From Klebsiella pneumoniae (GTDB lineage Bacteria > Pseudomonadota > Gammaproteobacteria > Enterobacterales > Enterobacteriaceae), in the NCBI RefSeq assembly GCF_000742135.1, contig NZ_KN046818.1, positions 3,725,447-3,789,446 of the forward strand: a DNA stretch of 64,000 nt, in the 5' to 3' direction. Under the pieces are notes generated by a model. That model was given only the letters and a program-made list of their open reading frames with translations. It made no database searches and was not told where the DNA came from. Within the stretch, counting starts at the first letter, position 1; every line of letters begins with the position of its first letter. Of this stretch, positions 18,446 to 26,090 are shown in pieces. The position numbers and the translations under genes were made by a program.

Positions 18446-21007
18446 CTAGACCAGGCTTTTCAGACGGTAGATCCACTCCAGCGCCTGACGCGGGGTCAGG
18501 GAGTCCGGATCAAGATTCTCCAGCGCCTCAACCGCAGGCGAGGTCTCTTCCGGGGCGGCGAGTAGCGACATCTGCGTGCCGTCGACCTGGGTCGCCGCCG
18601 CGTTGGGCGAGATACTCTCCAGCTCGCGCAGTTTCTGCCGCGCGCGCTTGATCACCTCTTTCGGCACCCCCGCCAGCGCGGCGACCGCCAGGCCATAGCT
18701 CTTGCTGGCCGCGCCGTCCTGCACGCTGTGCATAAAGGCGATGGTATCGCCGTGCTCCAGGGCGTCGAGGTGGACGTTGGCGACGCCTTCCATTTTCTCC
18801 GGCAGCTGGGTGAGCTCGAAGTAGTGGGTGGCGAACAGGGTCAGCGCCTTGATTTTGTTGGCCAGATTTTCCGCACAGGCCCACGCCAGCGATAGCCCAT
18901 CGTAGGTGGACGTGCCGCGGCCAATCTCATCCATCAGCACCAGGCTATGCTCGGTGGCATTGTGCAGGATATTGGCGGTTTCAGTCATCTCCACCATAAA
19001 GGTCGAGCGGCCGCTGGCCAGGTCATCCGCCGCGCCGACGCGGGTGAAGATGCGATCGATCGGGCCAATTTCTACTTTCTGCGCCGGGACGTAGCTGCCG
19101 ATATAGGCCAGTAGCGCAATCAGCGCGGTCTGGCGCATATAGGTACTTTTACCGCCCATGTTCGGCCCGGTAATGATCAGCATCCGCCGCTGCGGCGCCA
19201 GCTGCAGCGGGTTAGCGATAAACGGCTCTTTCAGCACCTGCTCGACCACCGGGTGACGGCCTTCGCTAATGCGAATGCCTGGCTTATCGCTAAAGGTTGG
19301 GCAGCAATAGTTCAGGGTTTCCGCACGTTCCGCCAGGTTGACCAGCACGTCCAGCTCGGCCAGCGCGCTGGCGCTGGTTTGCAGATCGGCGAGATGCGGC
19401 AGCAGCAGGTCGAACAGTTCGTCATAAAGCTGTTTTTCCAGCGCCAGCGCTTTGCCCTTGGAGGTCAGCACCTTATCTTCGTATTCCTTCAGCTCAGGAA
19501 TAATGTAGCGTTCGGCGTTTTTCAGCGTCTGGCGGCGCACGTAGTGGATCGGCGCGAGGTGGCTCTGGCCGCGGCTGATCTGGATGTAGTAGCCGTGGAC
19601 GGCGTTGTAGCCGACTTTCAGGGTATCGAGGCCCAGCCGCTCGCGCTCGCGGATCTCCAGTTTATCGAGATAATCGGTGGCGCCATCGGCCAGCGCCCGC
19701 CACTCGTCCAACTCTTCGCTATAGCCCGGGGCGATGACCCCGCCGTCGCGGACCAGCACCGGCGGGGCGTCGATCACCGCGCGCTCCAGCAGTTCGCGCA
19801 GTTCGGTGAACTCGCCCATTTTCTCGCGCAATTTTTGCACCGGCTGACTGTCAACGTCGGCCAGCAGCTCACGCAGCAGAGGCAGTTGCTGCAGGGCATG
19901 ACGCATGCGGGCAAGATCGCGCGGCCGGGCGGTACGCAGCGCCAGACGCGCCAGAATACGCTCCAGATCGCCGACCTGGCGCAGCACCGGCTGCAGCTCG
20001 GTATAGCGCTCCTGCAGCGCGCCGATGGTCTGCTGGCGCTCCACCAGCACGGCGGTATCGCGGACCGGCATATGCAGCCAGCGCTTGAGCATCCGGCTAC
20101 CCATCGGCGTCACCGTACAGTCGAGTACCGAGGCCAGGGTGTTGTCGGTGCCGCCGGCCAGATTCTGGGTGATCTCGAGGTTACGGCGGGTGGCGGCATC
20201 CATAATGATGCTGTCCTGCTGGCGTTCCATGGTGATGGAGCGGATGTGCGGCAGCGAGGTACGCTGGGTGTCTTTGACATACTGCAGCAGGCAGCCGGCG
20301 GCGCACAGGCCGCGCGGGGCGTTTTCGACGCCGAAGCCGACCAGATCGCGGGTGCCGAACTGCAGGTTTAGCTGCTGGCGCGCGGTGTCGATTTCAAATT
20401 CCCACAGCGGGCGACGGCGCAGACCGCGGCGGCCCTCGATCAGCGACGATTCGGCAAAATCTTCCGCATACAGCAGTTCCGCCGGGTTGGTGCGTTGCAG
20501 CTCTGCCGCCATGGTTTCGCGGTCGGCCGGTTCGCTCAGGCGAAAGCGCCCGGAGCTGATATCCAGCGTCGCGTAGCCGAAGCCCTTGCTGTCCTGCCAG
20601 ATGGCGGCCAGCAGGTTGTCCTGGCGCTCCTGCAGCAGCGCTTCATCGCTAATGGTGCCCGGGGTGACGATACGTACCACTTTACGCTCGACCGGCCCCT
20701 TGGTGGTGGCCGGGTCGCCAATCTGCTCGCAAATGGCCACCGACTCGCCCTGATTGACCAGTTTGGCGAGGTAGTTCTCTACGGCGTGGTGGGGGATGCC
20801 GGCCATCGGAATGGGTTCGCCCGCGGAGGCGCCGCGCTTGGTCAGCGAGATATCGAGCAGCTGCGAGGCGCGTTTCGCATCGTCATAAAATAGCTCGTAA
20901 AAATCCCCCATCCGGTAAAACAGTAGAATGTCAGGATGTTGCGCCTTTAGCTTGAGATACTGCTGCATCATTGGGGTGTGCGAGTCTAAATTTTCTATTG
21001 TACTCAT
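18446..21007 (-). CDS. mutS: DNA mismatch repair protein MutS, with island-supplied N-terminal codons
   Basis: Recognises mismatches and recruits MutL and MutH. 853 aa. The mismatch-binding motif is in [12 protein letters not shown] (Phe-x-Glu), the Walker A is [14 protein letters not shown] and the ABC signature region lies in [16 protein letters not shown]. The gene is intact, but the first about 14 codons are not the native ones: a 44-base stretch at its start (20964-21007) repeats, with mostly synonymous changes, the original mutS start left at 33060-33103. The gene is therefore transcribed from island DNA. Codons about 17-50 also look less GC-rich than the rest. Confidence 0.97.
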   Translation of the reverse strand: MSTIENLDSHTPMMQQYLKLKAQHPDILLFYRMGDFYELFYDDAKRASQLLDISLTKRGASAGEPIPMAGIPHHAVENYLAKLVNQGESVAICEQIGDPATTKGPVERKVVRIVTPGTISDEALLQERQDNLLAAIWQDSKGFGYATLDISSGRFRLSEPADRETMAAELQRTNPAELLYAEDFAESSLIEGRRGLRRRPLWEFEIDTARQQLNLQFGTRDLVGFGVENAPRGLCAAGCLLQYVKDTQRTSLPHIRSITMERQQDSIIMDAATRRNLEITQNLAGGTDNTLASVLDCTVTPMGSRMLKRWLHMPVRDTAVLVERQQTIGALQERYTELQPVLRQVGDLERILARLALRTARPRDLARMRHALQQLPLLRELLADVDSQPVQKLREKMGEFTELRELLERAVIDAPPVLVRDGGVIAPGYSEELDEWRALADGATDYLDKLEIRERERLGLDTLKVGYNAVHGYYIQISRGQSHLAPIHYVRRQTLKNAERYIIPELKEYEDKVLTSKGKALALEKQLYDELFDLLLPHLADLQTSASALAELDVLVNLAERAETLNYCCPTFSDKPGIRISEGRHPVVEQVLKEPFIANPLQLAPQRRMLIITGPNMGGKSTYMRQTALIALLAYIGSYVPAQKVEIGPIDRIFTRVGAADDLASGRSTFMVEMTETANILHNATEHSLVLMDEIGRGTSTYDGLSLAWACAENLANKIKALTLFATHYFELTQLPEKMEGVANVHLDALEHGDTIAFMHSVQDGAASKSYGLAVAALAGVPKEVIKRARQKLRELESISPNAAATQVDGTQMSLLAAPEETSPAVEALENLDPDSLTPRQALEWIYRLKSLV
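20964..21007 (-). repeat. attL: island-borne copy of the mutS 5' end
   Basis: 44 bases matching 33060-33103 at 35 positions; differences are mostly at third codon positions. Read on the minus strand it encodes [14 protein letters not shown]. The identical 8-base block TGCATCAT (20964-20971) is the likely crossover core, since the two copies diverge immediately on its far side. Confidence 0.85.
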
Positions 21008-21101
21008 CGGCTTGAGATGTCCATTTTCTTAATTTTTAATGAGTTAGTGATATTTGTTGTTGTCATTGAGTTTCACGTTGTCTCATCGAATATCATGAAA
21101 T

Positions 21102-21130
21102 CCTACATTTAAATGTAGGTTAAAGTGTAG
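21102..21130 (+). promoter_or_regulatory. Probable integrase arm-type binding site, left end
   Basis: A perfect 18-base palindrome CCTACATTTAAATGTAGG (21102-21119) overlaps TGTAGGTTAAAGTGTAG (21114-21130). The latter recurs with one change at 32991-33007 near the other end, and an inverted partial copy (AACCTACATTTA) lies at 21174-21185. Repeats of this kind beside a P4-like int gene fit arm-type sites; assignment is inference. The rest of 21008-21224 has no gene. Confidence 0.6.
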
Positions 21131-21224
21131 CTTGCCAACCTATAGCCTGGTAAAATATGGGCACATACAGTGCAACCTACATTTATGTTCATGACTGCAT
21201 AAGATGCATGATAACGGAGTCTTT

Positions 21225-22508
21225 ATGGCAGGAAAACAAGAGGGAAGGCCACTTTCGTTTAAAGCGGTAGAAATGATGAAGCCAGGCGACAAAGATAAGG
21301 CTGATGTAGGCGAAAATCGTGGCTTACGTGTCTCCTGTGGTGCAACTGGGGTTAAGTCTTTTTTCTATCGTTACACAAGTCCTCTGACTGGCAAGCTAGC
21401 TCAGGTTAAAATTGGTAACTTCCCGCAGACTTCTCTCGCCGCTGCACGTCTTAAACTCCACGAATTAAAGCTCCTCCGACAGGAAGGTCGGTGCCCTGCG
21501 ACTGAACTCAAAAAAGATAAGCTCCAGCGTGCGATTGAAGCTGAACAAGCTAAGATCCCTGAATTGACCGTACAGGGATTAGTTGAATTGTATCTTACTG
21601 AACGTATTGAGGATCGTAAAACGAAGGATGGGAAGGTCATTCCCGGTGCCAGAAAGCTGAAAGGGCAGGCTGAGGTTCGTCGTACTCTCTATGGTGACGC
21701 TGTTAAAAGCTTAGGAACCCGAAATGCTGCTGAGATTACGCGTCAGGATGTCATCAATTTAATTAATGGCATTGTAGCCCGAGGTGCAACCGTACAGGCT
21801 GGTAATGTTCTGAGGGAGCTTTCACTCGCATATGAATTTGCAATTGGCCTTGGACGTTTTAATGATAATTTTGCGAACCCGGCGCTGTTAGCAAAATCCA
21901 GCTTACCACAGACCAGAATTAAGCTCACAAACGGACGAGGAACACGAGTACTGAGCGAGGACGAGCTTGCTAAATTCCTTAAATGGCTTCCGGGTTCGGC
22001 TTACACACCAACGATCAAAAACGTGTTACGTCTGACTCTCTGGACTGGGTGTCGTACTGGTGAAGTCTGCAATATGGCATGGAAGGATGTTGATCTTGAA
22101 AAAGGCACTATTCATCTGCGAGAAACTAAAACAGGGATAGAGCGCTACGTACAGTTATCTGATCAGGCAATCGACTTTCTCAAAGTACTACGGCTTACCT
22201 CTGACAAATATCTATTCCCTTCGCAAGCCACAAAGAAGCCAATTCAGCAGAAGTATCTAACTGAAAACTCATGGCGTTTACGTGAAAGCGGTCAAATGCT
22301 TGATATACCTCATTGGACGCCGCACGATCTGCGTCGTACAGTACGAACGGGGTTATCTCGTTTGCAGTGTCCAAATGAGATAGCAGAGGCCGTATTGGGG
22401 CATACACGTGGCGGCGTTGAAGGTATTTATAATCTGTATAAGTATGATTCTGAGTGCCGGAAGTGGTTGCAGGTGTGGGCGGATTATTTGGATGACCTGA
22501 TAAAATAA
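21225..22508 (+). CDS. P4-like tyrosine recombinase (island integrase)
   Basis: A 427-aa integrase that catalyses site-specific insertion, here at the start of mutS. The N-terminal part has the DUF4102-like arm-binding domain (ENRGLRVSCGATGVKSFFYRY, KIGNFPQTSLAAARLK). The catalytic domain shows Arg277 (WTGCRTGEV), Lys302 region (ETKTGIERY), His367-x-x-Arg370 (PHDLRR), His393 (LGHTRGG) and a Tyr at about 402. ATG 21225 follows GGAGTCTTT; the earlier in-frame ATG at 21204 lacks a ribosome site. Located beside attL, as usual. Confidence 0.93.
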   Translation: MAGKQEGRPLSFKAVEMMKPGDKDKADVGENRGLRVSCGATGVKSFFYRYTSPLTGKLAQVKIGNFPQTSLAAARLKLHELKLLRQEGRCPATELKKDKLQRAIEAEQAKIPELTVQGLVELYLTERIEDRKTKDGKVIPGARKLKGQAEVRRTLYGDAVKSLGTRNAAEITRQDVINLINGIVARGATVQAGNVLRELSLAYEFAIGLGRFNDNFANPALLAKSSLPQTRIKLTNGRGTRVLSEDELAKFLKWLPGSAYTPTIKNVLRLTLWTGCRTGEVCNMAWKDVDLEKGTIHLRETKTGIERYVQLSDQAIDFLKVLRLTSDKYLFPSQATKKPIQQKYLTENSWRLRESGQMLDIPHWTPHDLRRTVRTGLSRLQCPNEIAEAVLGHTRGGVEGIYNLYKYDSECRKWLQVWADYLDDLIK

Positions 22509-22559
22509 CAAATACAGATGTATTATTAATTTATGTTGCTGCAACAGAAGGGATTTTTC

Positions 22560-23078
22560 ATGCTTAGCGATTTCAACACCGAACAGCAAACTCTAATTGA
22601 GAAATTATCATTAGTTGATGATCTAGAAGCTTGGGCAACTTATACCAGACATCTTGAAAAAGAAGAGAAGAAAAAAATTTACGAGTGTGCCAGACGTTTG
22701 TGGATAAAACGTAAATTACTTGATGGTAGTTTGCTTTTACATCCTAATGTTCGAAGTGATTTAATTGAGCGAGAGTATAGACCATTATCTATTCATAAGA
22801 AAATGATTTGGGCTAGTGTATTAGTCTCTTATAAGGGTGAAGATAGTAAGGCGTATTTTAAAAGAATAAAAGGGAAGATAATTAAAAAATATGGTCTCAA
22901 ATGGTGGAAAGATGTTGATAGTAGAATAAAGCCAGCTTATGCAGCGCAGCAACGTATTTTAAAGCGTGTTGGTGCTCTTGGTCCGGGGGTAAAATACTTT
23001 TCCTCACGAAGTTCGTTTGTAGGCAGCATGTTAAATGATGAGCTTGATGCAGCATTAAGAATGATTCCAGAGGATTAA
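22560..23078 (+). CDS. Unknown island protein, 172 aa
   Basis: I do not recognise this protein. It is charged and mainly helical, with a Lys/Glu-rich N-terminal part (HLEKEEKKKIYECARRLWIK) and a basic middle (YFKRIKGKIIKKYGLKWWK); no signal peptide, membrane segment or catalytic motif is evident. Start at 22560 is set by GAAGGGA 6 bases upstream; an in-frame ATG at 22533 lacks this. It lies 51 bases after the integrase on the same strand and is AT-rich. A DNA-binding or mobility accessory role is possible but only a guess. Confidence 0.7.
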   Translation: MLSDFNTEQQTLIEKLSLVDDLEAWATYTRHLEKEEKKKIYECARRLWIKRKLLDGSLLLHPNVRSDLIEREYRPLSIHKKMIWASVLVSYKGEDSKAYFKRIKGKIIKKYGLKWWKDVDSRIKPAYAAQQRILKRVGALGPGVKYFSSRSSFVGSMLNDELDAALRMIPED

Positions 23079-23207
23079 GAGAAAACGCAATGAAGTTACC
23101 TTTTAAACGTTGAACCGTGATTTAATAGTTATCTTATTGATATAACTGTTTTATTTTATTCATGTTTTTGTATGTACTTATCATTGTACTCATTTTGGAG
23201 TTTGCTT

Positions 23208-23254
23208 GCATTAGTAATGCGAAGGTCGCAGGTTCGGCTCCTATTATCGCGCCA
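23208..23254 (+). repeat. 3' fragment of a tRNA-Thr gene (thrW-like), probable att remnant
   Basis: 47 bases that closely match the anticodon stem through CCA end of enteric thrW as I remember it, with AGT in place of the CGT anticodon, two T-arm changes and one base lost near the acceptor end. No 5' half of a tRNA precedes it. thrW is a known integration target for P4-like elements, so this is probably a leftover att copy from another element or an earlier host site. Confidence 0.65.
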
Positions 23255-23442
23255 TTGCTTCAAGATCCTTATAAATAAATTTTTGATACTTAAAAAACTG
23301 CATTTTATTCATCTATAAAAATCGGCAAATCATCCCTCATAGCTGCCGTTATGGTTGATATGGTAATTGGGATGTTAACTGTAAGTGAATCGCCACGGGT
23401 TTAACAGACACCTCGGAGTCATTTAAGATGGCTTAAAGAGAG

Positions 23443-23727
23443 GTGCCCATGAGCGGTAAGCGTTATCCCGAAGAGTTTAAAATTGAAGCAGTCAAACAGG
23501 TTGTTGATCGTGGTTATTCTGTTTCCAGCGTTGCAACACGTCTCGATATCACCACCCACAGCCTTTACGCCTGGATAAAGAAATACGGTCCGGATTCTTC
23601 CACTAATAAAGAACAGTCAGATGCTCAGGCCGAGATCCGCCGTCTCCAGAAAGAGCTGAAGCGGGTTACTGACGAACGGGATATATTAAAAAAAGCCGCG
23701 GCGTACTTCGCAAAGCTGTCCGACTGA
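23443..23727 (+). CDS. IS3-family OrfA (helix-turn-helix and leucine zipper)
   Basis: 94 aa. N-terminal helix-turn-helix (EEFKIEAVKQVVDRGYSVSS, TRLDITTHSLYAWIKKYG) that binds the IS ends, then a leucine-zipper-like helix (AEIRRLQKELKRVTDERDIL). Near its end the A7 run at 23688-23694 followed by G is a -1 frameshift site for making the OrfAB transposase. Confidence 0.92.
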   Translation: MPMSGKRYPEEFKIEAVKQVVDRGYSVSSVATRLDITTHSLYAWIKKYGPDSSTNKEQSDAQAEIRRLQKELKRVTDERDILKKAAAYFAKLSD

Positions 23728-24596
23728 GGTACGCCTTCATCCGTGACAACATCTGTTGCTGGCCTGTTCGCCTGCTCTGTCGGGTGCTGGATGTTCATCC
23801 CAGTGGTTTTTACGCCTGGTTTAAGCAACCGTATTCTCAGCGCCACCAGGTAGATCTGAGACTGACGGGACAGATCAAACAGTTCTGGCTGGAGTCCGGT
23901 TGCGTTTATGGTTATCGCAAGATCCATCTGGACTTGCGGGATAGCGGGCAACAGTGCGGAGTGAACAGAGTCTGGCGACTGATGAATCGTGCCGGGATAA
24001 AGGCTCAGGTCGGGTACCGGAGCCCGCGGGCACGCAAAGGCGAGGCCAGTATCGTATCGCCCAACAGGCTCCAGCGACAGTTCAATCCGGATGCTCCGGA
24101 TAAGCGTTGGGTAACGGACATAACCTACATCAGGACCCACGAAGGCTGGCTGTATCTTGCCGTGGTTGTTGATCTGTTCTCACGCAAAATTATCGGCTGG
24201 TCAATGCAATCCCGGATGACAAAGGACATTGTCCTGAACGCACTGCTGATGGCTGTATGGCGGCGTAATCCCCAAAAACCGGTGCTGGTTCACTCGGACC
24301 AGGGCAGTCAGTACACAAGCCATGAGTGGCAGTCGTTTCTGAAATCACACGGCTTGGAGGGGAGTATGAGCCGTCGCGGTAACTGTCACGATAATGCGGT
24401 TGCAGAAAGCTTTTTCCAGTTGCTGAAACGCGAACGGATAAAGAAAAAGATCTACGGAACGCGGGAAGAAGCCCGCAGCGATATTTTTGATTACATCGAA
24501 ATGTTTTATAACAGTAAGCGTCGGCATGGTTCAAGCAATCAGATGTCACCGACAGAATATGAAAACCAGTATTATCAACGGCTCGGAAGTGTCTAG
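23443..24596 (+). CDS. IS3-family OrfAB transposase, made by -1 frameshift
   Basis: OrfB lies in the -1 frame relative to OrfA and runs to 24594-24596; its own first ATG is at 23784, too late for a full domain, so the active transposase is the transframe product of about 384 aa. It has a helix-turn-helix-like GCVYGYRKIHLDLRD and an rve integrase core with DDE residues in WVTDITYIRTHEGWLYLAVV, LVHSDQGSQYTS and GNCHDNAVAESFFQLLKRE. The K-spaced tail matches IS3 members. Confidence 0.9.
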
Positions 24597-24860
24597 ATTA
24601 TCCGTGGCGATTCAAAAGTCAGTCTGTATACGATTATGTTGCCAGCCATAAGGGCGTTTGCGCACTGGAGCACGATGGGTTTGTTTCATATGAGGAGGTT
24701 ACTGAATGGTCCCATCCATATCTTTTGATTGAGCGGAAGCAATAGATAAAATTTAACTCCTAAGGTATTATATATTCGTAACTAATTTCTAGTTGGAGAG
24801 TTTTATACATATATATCTTCTGTTGCATTTTGTTGTTTTCTTAATTCTTTATTAAAAAAT

Positions 24861-25895
24861 TTACCTGAAAAGTCGTTTAAAACGCTCTAGAAAGTTCATG
24901 CTTTCATAATCCTTGAGTTTTAATTCATTAATTTTTTCATTGAATGAATTAGCTCTGTTTTTTTCATTATCTAATTGCGTTAGCAAAGAATTATTAAGAT
25001 GTTTTGTATTATCGATTGATTCTTTTAGCTTAAATATTTCCTGTTTCATTTCTTTTATTGTTGATTCAAATAATTCTTTTTTTTCAGTTTCTTTTGCCAG
25101 TTGGCCTTTAAATGATTCAATCTCTTTTATAGCCTTAATAATCGTTTCATTTTTTTTGTTAATTATAAATTTATGCTCATTTAACATTATAGGGTCAGAT
25201 AATATTTTCATATAAACAATGTTATTAAATTTGCTCTTTAAAAAGTTATAATATCGTTCCATTTCATCTTCATCGATATCAGTATTGTTTAATTCTGAAT
25301 TGAGCCTCATCTTATCCGATAATGAAACTTCAATTATGGGTATGTTATGGTCTTGAAAATCTTTTATTTTTTCATAACTGCATTTGTGAGTTACTTTAAC
25401 TTCAATGGCTACTTTCCCCCCCCATTTCCTGGCTAATTCTATTGGTTTGCTAAAAAAACCTACTAGATCAGGATAATAAATTGATCCATCTTCGAATTTG
25501 ATTTGTAAGTCGTCTTTTTTTATGTTGTCGAATTCAATCTCATAATTTTTATCTTTATCTTGAAAATTTATTTTTTTCATTTCCGATAAAACTAGAATTG
25601 CAGTTTCATGAGATATGTATTCTGAATCAGAATCATGGCTTTCGGCAAATGTTGTTGAATCAGATTTATATCTGAAAAAGGCGGTTTTTGTTTTTTTAAC
25701 TGGTGTTAATTCTGCTCGTTTATCCTTGTTAGATTGTGTGCTCATAAAGGTTAGCAAAGAAAGCTCTTTAGGGTTTTCTTTTCGCATCTTAATAACCTCC
25801 CAAATAAAGAATAATCGCTCTTTATTTGTTTCTTTATTTTTAATGTATTCCTCTTTGTTATCGATGGCGTATGCCCAAATTTTCTTTCTTGCCAT
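24861..25895 (-). CDS. Predicted PD-(D/E)xK nuclease with C-terminal coiled coil (CoiA-like), unknown system
   Basis: A 344-aa AT-rich island protein. Residues about 95-195 resemble the CoiA-like / restriction endonuclease fold: a helix SHETAILVLSEMKKI, then YYPDLVGFF (Asp143), VAIEVKVTH (Glu165, Lys167), and IPIIEVSLS. Residues about 250-330 form a Lys/Glu-rich coiled coil. ATG 25895 follows AGGAGAGG; a TTG 3 bases earlier is less likely. It is on the same strand as the helicase/PLD operon, 195 bases downstream of it, with hairpin sequence between, so it may be a separate transcript. An 8-G run in its coding strand sits just before the catalytic EVK. Function is inferred from motifs only. 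Confidence 0.65.
   Translation of the reverse strand: MARKKIWAYAIDNKEEYIKNKETNKERLFFIWEVIKMRKENPKELSLLTFMSTQSNKDKRAELTPVKKTKTAFFRYKSDSTTFAESHDSDSEYISHETAILVLSEMKKINFQDKDKNYEIEFDNIKKDDLQIKFEDGSIYYPDLVGFFSKPIELARKWGGKVAIEVKVTHKCSYEKIKDFQDHNIPIIEVSLSDKMRLNSELNNTDIDEDEMERYYNFLKSKFNNIVYMKILSDPIMLNEHKFIINKKNETIIKAIKEIESFKGQLAKETEKKELFESTIKEMKQEIFKLKESIDNTKHLNNSLLTQLDNEKNRANSFNEKINELKLKDYESMNFLERFKRLFR
25416..25423 (-). repeat. 8-G homopolymer within the nuclease reading frame
   Basis: Eight consecutive C on the plus strand (G in the coding strand), coding WGG just before the catalytic Glu-x-Lys. A second 8-G run on the plus strand lies at 26035-26042, upstream of the same gene. Long G:C tracts are rare in such AT-rich DNA and are typical of slippage-prone sites. 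Confidence 0.7.
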
Positions 25896-26042
25896 CAAAA
25901 CCTCTCCTTATATTTTAATGTGTGCTGAGATGAATATACTTGTGTAACTAATAACATATATGACATTTTCATCATTAAGAGATGTAACTTTACAGAAGAT
26001 TATTGGTAAAGGGGGCTCTGTTATGTAGTTATTAGGGGGGGG

Positions 26043-26069
26043 ATATGCCATCATTATAGGATGGCATAT
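26043..26069. promoter_or_regulatory. Perfect hairpin between the PLD gene and the nuclease gene
   Basis: ATATGCCATC (26043-26052) and GATGGCATAT (26060-26069) form a 10-base perfect stem with a 7-base loop, 21 bases after the stop of the PLD gene. There is no T tract, so it is either a weak terminator, an mRNA-stabilising hairpin or a protein-binding operator for the next gene. The remainder of 25896-26090 shows no gene. Confidence 0.55.
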
Positions 26070-26090
26070 AATGAGTTCTAACAATAAATA

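Larger units (their letters stand above)
23386..24614 (+). mobile_element. IS3-family insertion sequence, 1229 bp
   Basis: Terminal inverted repeats begin TGAATCGCCACGG at 23386 and end with its complement at 24602-24614. It carries two overlapping genes related as orfA and orfB with a -1 frameshift signal. Flanking bases are TAAG on the left and AAAG on the right, an imperfect target duplication. Both genes are intact, so it may still be active. I do not assign an ISfinder name. Confidence 0.9.
23351..24745 (+). pseudogene. Small ORF interrupted by an IS3-family element
   Basis: Left of the IS, ATG at 23351 opens MVDMVIGMLTV; right of it, a reading frame SQSVYDYVASHKGVCAL runs on to a stop at 24743-24745. 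Removing the IS plus one copy of a 4-base flank (TAAG/AAAG) rejoins the two in frame as a protein of about 53 aa. The family is not recognised. No strong ribosome site precedes 23351, so the start is uncertain. Confidence 0.45.

Noticed and set aside
19253-20371. 372-aa open frame opposite mutS
   Set aside because: Antisense shadow of mutS; no homology recognised.
23208-23254. Functional tRNA-Thr gene
   Set aside because: Only the 3' half is present; no D-arm or 5' acceptor strand precedes it.
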